A DNA stretch of 64,000 nucleotides, taken from the NCBI GenBank assembly GCA_018136815.1, contig CM030937.1, positions 3,709,820-3,773,819 of the forward strand, in the 5' to 3' direction. A model generated the notes under the pieces. The model saw nothing but the letters and a program-made list of their open reading frames with translations. It did no database searches and was not told where the DNA came from. Both the position numbers and the translations under genes were made by a program. Origin of the DNA: Isochrysis galbana. Its lineage: Eukaryota; Haptophyta; Isochrysidales; Isochrysidaceae. This document shows positions 10,222-18,544 of the stretch, one piece after another; the stretch's first letter is position 1, and the number at the start of each line of letters is the position of its first letter.

Positions 10222-10734
10222 ATGTGGACTGTCGCCCTCGCGAGCGCTGCGCTCACCACGAGGATGGCCGGCTCTGTCGGTAGCCGCACGAGCTCGCCGC
10301 TGATGGTGCAGTCTCTCAGTGCGTCGGAAGTGTCACGTCTCTCCTCTGCAGCCCTCGCCTACCTGGGCGACTCGGTCTTCGAGACGCATGCCAGGCAGTA
10401 CCTGCTGTGGCCCCCTCTACGCCATCGAGACCTGGTGAACCTTGTGCGTACCTTTTCGTGTGCAGAGGGTCAGAGCGCCGCGTTGAAACGGCTGCATGAC
10501 AGCGGGATTATCTTCAGCGAGGAGGAGGAAGCATGGCTGCGGCGTGGGCGCAACTCCGCCGGGAGGGGCCCGAGGCGCGCAGCTCCAGGGGAGTACCGTG
10601 ATGCTAGTTCGCTAGAATGTCTCCTGGGGTACCTACACCTCACAGACAGAACTCGCTGTGAGGAAATTCTTGACTTCATACTTGGCGACCCAGCCCTCCA
10701 TAAACTCAAAGCCGACATGAGTTCACTGGAGTGA
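10222..10734 (+). CDS. Mini-ribonuclease III family protein, possibly organelle-targeted
   Basis: Single exon, 170 residues from the ATG at 10222. The RNase III half-domain is clear: ALAYLGDSVFETHAR carries the acidic signature, followed by EEEEAWLRRGRNS, YRDASSLECLLGYLHLTD and a C-terminal ILDFI helix. There is no double-stranded-RNA-binding domain, as in bacterial MrnC and the plant chloroplast RNC3/RNC4 proteins. Those trim 23S rRNA ends and, in chloroplasts, act on intron RNA. Residues 1-35 are hydrophobic then Ser/Thr/Arg-rich (MWTVALASAAL), suggesting a signal or transit leader. The frame is also open upstream to 9982, but that stretch is low-complexity and would break the leader. Function by family is firm; location is inferred. 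Confidence 0.85.
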   Translation: MWTVALASAALTTRMAGSVGSRTSSPLMVQSLSASEVSRLSSAALAYLGDSVFETHARQYLLWPPLRHRDLVNLVRTFSCAEGQSAALKRLHDSGIIFSEEEEAWLRRGRNSAGRGPRRAAPGEYRDASSLECLLGYLHLTDRTRCEEILDFILGDPALHKLKADMSSLE

Positions 10735-11190
10735 GATAGGGTGGCATGGCGAGATGGGATGGCGGTGCAATCACACAACGTGGAGATCATGTTCGCTCGC
10801 CCGATGCATATGGCAGAGTGGTATCGCTCTCACCATGTGCAGACTGTTTGGTAACTGGGAGTCCTCGATGAGCGCCTCCGCACAATTCGGGGATCGCGTC
10901 GCGCACCTCTTCATGTACCTGTGTACACTTGGAGGTGCGAGGAAGGGCAGCATCGTGTTGCCAATTCTCGCCTATTGCTATCGCTCACTTCTCGATGGCT
11001 TGAATGTACTAGTTTCAGTTTCGGCATCTATCGATTGGCTTCTCCTTCCAGGCAGCGATTATTCTAGGTCGTTCGGCTTAAACTTCATGGTCGCGATGGC
11101 TTGACACCTTTTTGAGGTAAACAAGGCTTCACACGTTTGTTGTAGGGTTGTTGCGGAGGCGCCGCATGTCCGTCTCCTTGGTTGAAGCTA
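10735..11190. other. 3' flank of the Mini-RNase III gene
   Basis: An open frame at 10754-11104 has no recognisable protein features and immediately follows the stop codon, so I treat it as 3' UTR. Nothing else is seen. Confidence 0.4.
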
Positions 11191-11340
11191 GATAAATAAA
11201 ATAATTAATGTTATATCCTAGCCAACCCTACTAGCTAATTGGACACAACTTTTCCGTCCCGGAATCCCGCCATGCCTGACGAGCCAGGTGTCCGAGTGCT
11301 ACCGGGGGGAGGGGGCCGCGCCCACAGCACGACTTGCATC
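11190..11340 (+). repeat. Fragment of the CTAGCTAATTGGACACAAC repeat family
   Basis: Shares GCTAATTGGACACAACTTTT, CCGTCCCGGAATCCCGCCAT and GACGAGCCAGGTGTCCGAGT with about 41775-41875. It is inverted relative to 13500-13620. Confidence 0.75.
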
Positions 11341-11439
11341 CGCTTACCAGCCAAGTGCCGTGGGCTCTAGCCCGCATCAGCCGCGCGGCCACAGCCATCT
11401 AGCTCGAGCCCCTTTCACCAAGCCCGCAAAGCAAATGAG

Positions 11440-12020
11440 GGAACATGAGTACCGAAGGGGGGCCCTCGGTACCTACGTCTGGGGCCGAACTCGGCGGCAT
11501 TCTAGCACTATGTCGGCTGCTAGTGAGATTGATCATCAGATTGATCCCTGCCGAGCCGGCAACACACCCAACCTCCGAGGCAAAAAGAGGGAATGGTGCC
11601 GTGGGCACCAATCAGTGCCCACGGCACCACTTGTAGGAGGCAATGCGGGCAACGGCTCCAGCTGCGCTAGCGATCCAGCGCGGTGGTTCTGGCGCCCGCT
11701 CTTGCACCAGCCGCGCTGTCAGCACGAACTCACCAGCCCCCCTGCAACCTTGCAATCCATGCCTGTGTGACCAAGGGAGGAAATGGTGCCGTGGGTACCA
11801 AGGGGGGACCTCGGTGCCCACGGCACCACTCGTAGCAGATGCCACGGCCCCGGCCTTGCAAGCGGTCGGACGCGCCCCTTCGGCACGTCTGGCGTCGCGC
11901 ACACGGCAAATGCAAAGCTTTCACAGACAGCGCCAGCGCCAGCGCCCATCGCGCTTGAATATTTCGCCTGCGGGGCAACAGGAGGGAATGGTGACGTGAG
12001 TACCGAGAGGGAGCCTTGGT
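11440..12020 (+). repeat. Array of four hairpin modules (GGTGCCGTGGGYACC inverted repeats)
   Basis: Modules lie near 11446, 11593, 11785 and 11986. The second is an almost perfect 15-bp inverted repeat (GGTGCCGTGGGCACC ... GGTGCCCACGGCACC) with a very short loop. The third has GGTGCCGTGGGTACC paired with GGTGCCCACGGCACC around ACCAAGGGGGGACCTCGGT. The fourth is split by the MITE at 12021. Spacing is about 150-200 bp. No protein is encoded. Confidence 0.7.
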
Positions 12021-12594
12021 TAGGGCGGTCAAACACGGCTTTTTAAGTATTAATATATGGGGGGGGTCGATATTTTTGTCCGTGAGCGGAAAGCCCCGGC
12101 GAAAGCGGCTCGGAGGGTCTCCCCGCCTTTTCAGAATCCTCGTCCGAAAAGACGGTGCGAAGTCCCGTCGGACCCCCCCCCCCCCCTTGGACACGCTCTG
12201 GCGGCTCATACGAGCCGAACTGGACGTCGCTCTCTCACTGAGAGATGTGTTTCTTTCACTTAAAAGGTGCCTAGACATATATTAAATTTTTCGCATCGCG
12301 CTACCACACGAAGCCCTTTGGGCATCGCCCTTTGTTCACTGCCGCTCTGAGGCCCTCGTTCGGATGCCGACATCGCTCCGCTCTCTAGTAGACTTTGTTG
12401 TCACCTCCGGTGAGTTCTGACCGTCTCGCCCCTCGTTTCGTTGGTTCTACGCTCGTTTTCGTTATCTCCGTCGCTACTCCGTCGCGAGTATACCCATTTC
12501 CAGTGTAATACCCTAAAAATCGCGTGATAAAACCTCAATCTTGACTTGGTGAATTTTCACCCATAGAAGTTAAAAGGCGTGTTTGACCGCCCTA
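12021..12594 (+). mobile_element. 574-bp MITE with TAGGGCGGTCAAACA terminal inverted repeats
   Basis: The ends read TAGGGCGGTCAAACACG ... CGTGTTTGACCGCCCTA. The flanks are exact 7-bp direct repeats, CCTTGGT (12014-12020 and 12595-12601). Removing the element plus one copy restores the hairpin module seen intact at 11785-11826, which serves as a paralogous empty site. There is no transposase. A C-run lies near 12172-12184. Confidence 0.9.
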
Positions 12595-12601
12595 CCTTGG
12601 T

Positions 12602-13640
12602 ACCCGCGGCACCTGCCCCCTGCCCCCTGAGCTGTGCTCCCAGGCCCCTGCAGGCCACCTGGGGACCTGAAGAGGGGCCGCAGGCGCGCGCCATGGGCCC
12701 CCGCCGCAGGGAAGAGAGGCAGTGATGGTGCATCAGTTCATCAGCTGACACCAACTTCGAGGCTGATACTGATATCATAGCTGATATAAGCTAATGGACC
12801 TCATCAGCTGATATCACCTCAAAGGCCCTGAGCGAGCAGAATATCAACTGATATCAGTGGCTTGTGTATTTGCTGCAGACCTAAATGCGACAAAACGTCA
12901 TTGTCTGAGCAATATGTGAGCGTCAAGTGGCTCAGGTGACGGCGCGTGGGCTGGGCGCAGTGCGGAGAGCCAGTTCGACTCCCATCCGACCTCAGTAAAA
13001 CTCAACTTTTTTGCACTTTTTTTTTGGATGTAGAAAGTAAAGGGGACTGTGTTTTGTTTTCTCCCCGCTCCAAGCTGCTGACAACTGATAACTGATATCA
13101 GTTATCAGCTCGAGGTGAGCTGATACTGATGTAAAAAACTGATATTAGTACTGATGCACCATCACTGAAGAGAGGAGGAAAAGGGAAGAGGGAGGGGAGG
13201 GGGGAGCGGCAGCTCTCCCCTCCGGTGTTTACGTGTCTTCTCGACCTATTTGGGTAAGAGAAGACGGGGACGCCAGAGCCAGGAGGGAAGGGCCGCGGCT
13301 CGCCGCGGCCACTCGCTCGGGCGAGGGAGATTAGCGCTCTGGGCCCCTAAACTCACGAGTGCCCCCGTGCCCCCCCCCCCCCTGCGTTGTTTTACCCGAA
13401 AGGGGTTTTCCCCCAGCGTGGCCTCGAGGAGAAGGTGTGCTGGGGTGCGCAGGGTCGGTGCTTGCACTGGGGGGAGGACAAATATCGAGGGGAGGGGGCA
13501 GTGCCCCCTCCCCCCGGTACCGCTCGGCCACTCGGACACCTGGCTCGTCAGGCATGGCGGGATTCCGGGACGGAAAAGTTGTGTCCAATTAGCTAGTGGG
13601 GTTGGCTAGGATATAACATTAATATTTTAAAAAAAAGGTA
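12602..13640 (-). repeat. Inverted copy of the 41775-42280 repeat, interrupted by a MITE
   Basis: Read on the minus strand, 13640-13176 and then 12711-12602 match 41775-42290 in order. Shared parts are the GGACACAAC start, the GATATTTGTCCTCCCCCCAGTG block, the CGCGGCGAGCCGCGG palindrome, and the TTCCCTGCGGCGGGGGCCCA and GGTCCCCAGG segments. The colinearity is broken only by the 448-bp element at 12720-13167. Confidence 0.85.
12720..13167 (+). mobile_element. 448-bp hAT-type MITE with 8-bp target duplication
   Basis: The ends are CAGTGATGGTGCATCAGT and its reverse complement. The flanks are exact 8-bp repeats AAGAGAGG (12712-12719, 13168-13175), the duplication length and CAGTG-type end typical of hAT transposons. 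Subterminal repeats of CTGATATCAG/CAGCTGATATCA fill both sides. An uninterrupted paralogous site (CTCCTCTCTTCCCTGCGG) is at about 42205-42222. The element has no open frame, so a transposase must be supplied in trans. Confidence 0.92.
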
Positions 13641-14580
13641 CCCGCGGCACCACTCACTAGGGGCGCGGGCTACGGATCCGGGCATGACTGGGGTCGATCT
13701 CAGCGGCTCCAGATGCCCGCCTCTGATCCCACTTTGGAGTGGTGGCCGAGGCGCCTTCCCGGATCCGCGCGGTAACTGAAGGGAATGTGAGTTTGTGAGT
13801 TTCTGTGGAGAGGAACGGCCTGGCGAGCATGCGAAAACGTGTGCATCAGGCAACATAATGCATGCTCTGGGTTCGGAGTGAGCGGGCGCGGGCGTGCAAG
13901 GTGAGGAGGAGGAGGGCAGCGCACCGGTGTGATCAGCCGCTCCACGCGCGTCGGAGCGCGTCGGCGCGTCGGGTCACCGAGATTGGCCGCCATGACCACC
14001 TAACGCATGGGGGGTCACGAGGGGTTCAAACGACAACACTGAGGCACCCACCAGCAGAGCTCGGTTCAGTCGGCGGGCGAACGTGAAGTTCGACCCGCAG
14101 AGCCGTCTCCTGTCTCCTGGCCCAGCAGCTGGTCGCGCCAGTCGCGAGCGAGCCAGCAACACCCCACACCCCACCACACGCCCACAAGAGCGTGGTGGAG
14201 ATCGACCACCTCGAGCGAGGCGGACGCCATCCCTCCGCTCCGCAGACAAGAAGCGGCAGAGGAATTCTTCGCCCCCCCTCACGAAAAAAGTACTCGCTTC
14301 CAGGAAGGATGGAAGGGGTTTTCTTTTCCTTTTCTTCCCCTTCCCCTCCCCACCTCTACCCCTAGCTGAGGGACCGTGACTCAACGGCAACGGAGCCCCT
14401 ACCCCGCGATGGGGGTGTGCGCGGTTGGTGCATGGCTCGTCCGGTGTATGTGGCTAGGGATGCTAGCCAACAAGACCTCTTACACTCTTACAAGACTACA
14501 ATTTCTAACGGTATGTTACGTATTTCCCCCTCGAAACTCTAAACCTAACGGAGGGAGGGGCAACCATAGCTACATTTAAA
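13641..14580. other. Unassigned region
   Basis: No recognisable gene. Open frames on both strands (13862-14086 plus, 14390-13974 minus) lack conserved features. A palindromic GCGCGTCGGAGCGCGTCGGCGCGTC run lies near 13948-13972. It may hold distant regulatory sequence or an unrecognised gene with short exons. Confidence 0.3.
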
Positions 14581-14924
14581 CTCGAGCGAACAGCTCCGAG
14601 CCCGCGCAGCAGCGCAGCGAGATGACGCGGCACCGCGGGTTCGAGATTCGCCTCGCCTCGCACTCTCTCTCTCCACACCTTTCTCTCTCTCTCTCTCTAC
14701 GGAAGGAGTCGAGAGACAGAAAGTAGTCTGGAGGAGGAGAAGAGATGAGAGGGAAAAGAAAGCTTTGGATGGAAGAGAATGTCAGGTAGGCCACTCAATC
14801 TCCTCCACCCACCCCACCCCACCCCCACCCCCACCAATCCCTCCCCCCCCCCCACTTTTCTCTCTCTCCCCCTCTCCTGAAGGTGAGGGCTTCACTCTCT
14901 TCCTCTCGCGCGAGTGGCGGCACC
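14581..14924. promoter_or_regulatory. CT- and C-rich upstream region of the Arf-like gene
   Basis: CT repeats (14665-14700) and C-runs (14800-14880) precede the ATG at 14925, whose context CACCATGG is favourable. Pyrimidine tracts before start codons recur in the window (33140-33420, 56440-57060). Confidence 0.4.
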
Positions 14925-15909
14925 ATGGCCGCCGCCTCGACACGCATTTGGCTCTGCGCACTGCTTGCCTCTGCGGGGGCGACGCAGCTCGAGACACATC
15001 GGCCGCGATCGCTCGATCACACGCGCATCCTCCACCCCTCGAGGAGCATGCGTCAGCACGCGGCGCCCCTCAAGCACCAGCAGCGCTCAGAGTTGCAAGC
15101 AGATGAGCTCGGCCTCCGCCTCCGAGGTGGTGGTGCTACACTCTCTCGCCTGCTGCCAATCCTTCTTGGCCGGCGTCACTGCAAGATACTCATGCTCGGC
15201 TTGGATGCTGCGGGCAAGACGACCATCTTGTATCAGCTCAAGCTAGGTGCGTGGTATTCATGCGTGCTCAGTGCATCGACGACTAGCTGCACCGAGAGTG
15301 GACTCTCCTTGCGAATCTCGTGAGGATTGGCCTTCCAACTGACTAAACGCGGAGACCGATCCATAATCCCGCGCGGCTCAGGTGAAATGGCGACGACGAC
15401 GCCCACCTTGGGAGTTAATGTGGAGACGGTCTCTTACAAGAACATCGAGTTCATGGTCATGGACATGGGTGGACAGGATAAGATCCGTGCGCTGTGGTCT
15501 CATTATTACGAGGGTGGTGAAGCCATCATATTTGTTGTCGATTCTTCCGACGAGGAGCGCTTGTCGGAGGTGCGTCACCTTGCAAGCCCATGTCTAGCTT
15601 GCTGAGGCACACACGCCCTGCTGAACGCACAGAACGCTAACACCGTTCGCCTCTGCTTGGTAGGCGCATGCTGAGCTGCACAAGCTGATGGAAGCGGAGG
15701 AGCTCAAGGACGCGTTGCTTTTGGTGTATGCTAATAAGCAGGACTTGCCCCAAGCGCTGTCCGTTCAGGAAGTGGCAGATGCGCTCGAACTTAGCACAAT
15801 TCCCGGGCGCGTGTGGTATATCCAAGCGTGCTCCGCTACATCAGGCGATGGCATCAGCGAAGGTCTAGAATGGCTTGCATCGAAACTTGCTGCCAAGAGG
15901 AAGGCATGA
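14925..15909 (+). CDS. Arf-family GTPase with signal peptide and LRLRGG pro-segment
   Basis: Three exons, 14925-15246, 15382-15569 and 15664-15909, give 251 residues. Donors are GTGCGT in both introns and all phases agree. The G domain is complete: P-loop GLDAAGKTT, switch-I TPTLGVN, switch-[10 protein letters not shown] (Arf-type glutamine), NKQD and CSAT. Residues 1-20 form a signal peptide ([15 protein letters not shown]), then a basic/hydrophilic spacer, then LRLRGG, identical to the ubiquitin C-terminus. The next residue, Gly, is exactly 22 residues before the P-loop Gly, the same spacing as the myristoylated Gly2 of Arf1. The sequence GATLS fits the N-myristoylation pattern, and LL..LLG(R/R) matches the Arf amphipathic helix. 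Inference: a precursor matured after LRLRGG. The compartment is unknown. Confidence 0.9.
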
Positions 15910-16186
15910 TGAGAGAGTGACTAGTCTGTGAAGATTGGCGTCAGATTGTGCGTTTGGCGGACGGCTGGGAGGATGCTCTCACGCAATATGCAATATGGCG
16001 TGGCATACACACACACACATGTACACATGTGTCTAGTCTTGTTTGCCGTCGCCAGTAGCTGGCTCGTGGTCTTGGTCGCGCGAGACTCCTAAGTGTAGCA
16101 TATGTGTCCACGTGTGTCTGTTCGCATTGCTGTTGACGTACTGTGATCGATCATGCCTCGGCTGCTATGGTTCAGAGGAGCTGAGA
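15910..16186 (+). other. 3' flank of the Arf-like gene with CA/TG repeat
   Basis: A short ACACACACAC/ATGTACACATGTGT dinucleotide stretch (about 16005-16032) can fold on itself. No gene is seen. Confidence 0.45.
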
Positions 16187-16500
16187 ACCTACTTTTATAA
16201 GTGAGGGTCAATGGGGGCACTCTGCGCCGCCCTTCACCGGGCACTTACTCCCCTCCGGGGGGGGCCGTCAGTCACTCTCATGCCCTGCCTCCTGGTATGG
16301 GCTGAGCATTCAACAACCTGTCCCAAACCCCCAGTGGGCGCGGGTAAGGACTCGCACTCCCTAGGCCCGCATGGGCCTGCACCTGCACACCTGCACTCGC
16401 ACTGACCTTCCCCCCAGGACGTATGGGTTCACATTGACACGCCCTTGAGGGCCCATTACACATTACAGTAGCTTGGGCAAGGTGTTAACCCATCTGGCCT
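16187..16500 (+). repeat. Copy of the AACCTACTTTTATAAGT element
   Basis: Starts AACCTACTTTTATAAGTGAG and shares GGGTCAATGGGGG, AGTGGGCGCGGGT and CCGCATGGGCCTGC with the element inserted in the LINE at 48937-49875. It is truncated relative to that copy. Confidence 0.75.
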
Positions 16501-17959
16501 CTTACACGTGTTGACGCCGGGCACGACAAGTGTCAAGTGTTGACACAGCGTGGACGCACTTCTAGCCTTATAATTGCTGCGGTTGCTGCTTGCTTTAGCA
16601 GGCTAGCGCGGCAGCGAGCGCGAGGCAATGCGCTGTCAAATTACAAAGTGCCTAGCGGGACGCGCGCGAGCGCCGTCTCCTCACAGCGAGCGCCGTCGCG
16701 TCGCAGCGCGCTTGGCCGCGCGCGGCCGCCGCGCGCAGGTGGGACGCGCAGAGACCCGTGGCCCGTGGCCCGTGGGCGGCCGACGGCAGGAAGATTCGTC
16801 CAAAACATTCTCCGGTCCCAAGATATCTCGTGGGGGGTCTCTCTGCGCTCCGCGAGGGAAAGGACGCGATCTCGCTCCGAGATTGGCCTCGCGCCCTCCC
16901 ACGCTGCCCCGCCGTGCCCTCGGTCCCTCGCCCCCCCCGCGGCAGGTTCTTCCTCTCGGCGTGCCATCCGTCGCCTCCGGCCGTCATATTATTTCCCCCC
17001 CCGCGCGCGAGGTTCTTCTCCTCCGCGCGCGGTTCGTTTCCTCCGGCCGTCGTTCGTTCCCCCCCCGCGCGCGCACTGTTCCCCCCCCCCTTCGCTTCGA
17101 TTCCTCTCACGATTCCTTCGATGATTGCCTCCATCTCGTCCGTTCTTCTTCGCGATTCTCGCGGAGGGGGCACCAACGTTTAACGTTAGTTTCACCGCGT
17201 TTTCGGTAAAAGAAAGGAAGAACGAATGGCACGCGCCTCGCGTCTCGCGTCTTGTTTCGTCGCCCCTTGCTCGTCGCTTGTCTAGAAGGTCTCTTTGCAC
17301 ATCGCCTTCTTCCCCCCGCGCGAGTTTGGACCTCTCCTCGACCCTCCGCGTTGGCTTCAGCTTCAGCGGACGAGTTTCACTTTAACGATAGTTCGAACCC
17401 TTCGTTTGCGTAGTTTTGCGCTCTCTTTCCGTATTTCTTCGCGCATGACGAGCGATCGCGACCTCAGCCTTCGCCGCGCGGGGAGGGTTTGTTTATCGTA
17501 TGATTACGGAGTGTTTACGTTAGTTTTCTGAGCCCAAGGTCGTTGGAGTTTGGGTTTTTCGTGAGTGGTTTTGTAGCAACTTCGTCGAGTCCCACCGTGT
17601 TCCCAAGCGAGACCCCCCGAGTTCCCGAGTCTATACCCCGAGTCAACGAGTCAATACAAGCCAAGCACGCGCCTGAGCCACCCCCAGTCGCCTGCCACCA
17701 CCTCCCGCAAGCCTCCTTCCACACTTCCGCGCCCTCCGTGCTCCGTGCGTGCGTCGTGCGTCGTGCGTCGATCACCATGCCCGTAGTCACCCCCGAGGAA
17801 AGCTCCATGAGCTCCCCACAAGAACCGCGTTCCGCGCCAGCTGCCGGCGCGCCCCCGCAGGCAATCTCCAAGAGTGAGATGAGCCTTGCTCTTGCTCTGA
17901 CAGGGTTGGGGCCCAAAGGGCTGGGGGGCAAAGGGCACCGAATACCGAATCTGTGCTAG
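16501..17959 (+). mobile_element. Retroelement-like leader and MPVVT-type first ORF start
   Basis: A long GC-rich leader (many CGCGCG and CCGCGC steps, CCCC runs at 16930-17085) precedes the ATG at 17777, which opens a 60-codon frame beginning MPVVTPEESSMSSPQE. A second copy of the frame and its leader is at 6200-6463. From about 17905 the frame enters another repeat (CCCAAAGGGC block) and stops at 17959, so the ORF is truncated by that repeat. No enzyme domain is present. Confidence 0.45.
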
Positions 17960-18075
17960 ATGCTAGATGACTACCGCTTTACTTTGATGTATTTCCCCAA
18001 TCCCAATCCTGACTTTTTCGTTTTCTTAGCCCTTAGAATTTAAAATAGTCTTTGACCGTTGTTTGGCCGCCCTAA
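17905..18075 (-). repeat. Minus-strand copy of the GGGCGGTCAAACA TIR family
   Basis: Read in reverse it starts near TAGGGCGGCCAAAC and runs to the GCCCTTTGGGCCCCAACC block, as at 1374-1520 and 57484-57650. Confidence 0.7.
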
Positions 18076-18544
18076 TGAAGGGCGACGAGCAGCAGCGACA
18101 GGCACTGGGGACATAAAAGTAAAAAACTCTTGAAGATGCCTACTACTGCTACTTCTAGGACACTTCCCCTCCCGGGAGGCCGAGGCCTTTGCCCCACACT
18201 CCCTCCCCCCCCCCCCCCCCCCCCGCCCCCGCCCACAAACACACACACATACACATTCCTTTGTCTTCGGTGTAGGCCTTGGTCGCGCGCCCTGAAATAC
18301 AAAATGCTGTTGAATAGTGTACCAGACCCGAGGCGATAAAAACAAAGCCCACGGCGAAACCGTCAAGGCTGGCGGTGGCGGGGCGGCTGGAGCTGCGGAG
18401 TGGGGTTGGTTGGCAGTGGGTGGCGGGGCGACGGGGCGGGGCGGTAGGCCGCGGCTGGTTGAGGGGCGGGCCAGCAAGCTGGGGTAGGGGGTTTTGACGG
18501 GGGCGCAGCGCCTGCGCGCGTCGCCAACCGCGGCGCAAGGGCCG
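18076..18544. other. Upstream region of the IQ-motif gene
   Basis: Contains a C-run (about 18208-18232) and an ACACAC stretch. A TAG at 18485 closes the downstream gene's frame 5' of its first ATG, fixing the start. No other feature is seen. Confidence 0.4.

Noticed and set aside
11440-12020. CRISPR-like array
   Set aside because: The genome is eukaryotic, units are long hairpins at irregular spacing, and no cas gene is present.
12940-13005. tRNA-like signal (GTGGCTCAGGTGAC and AGTTCGACTCCC boxes) inside the hAT MITE
   Set aside because: The T-stem does not pair and no acceptor stem can be formed; at most a decayed tRNA-derived piece.
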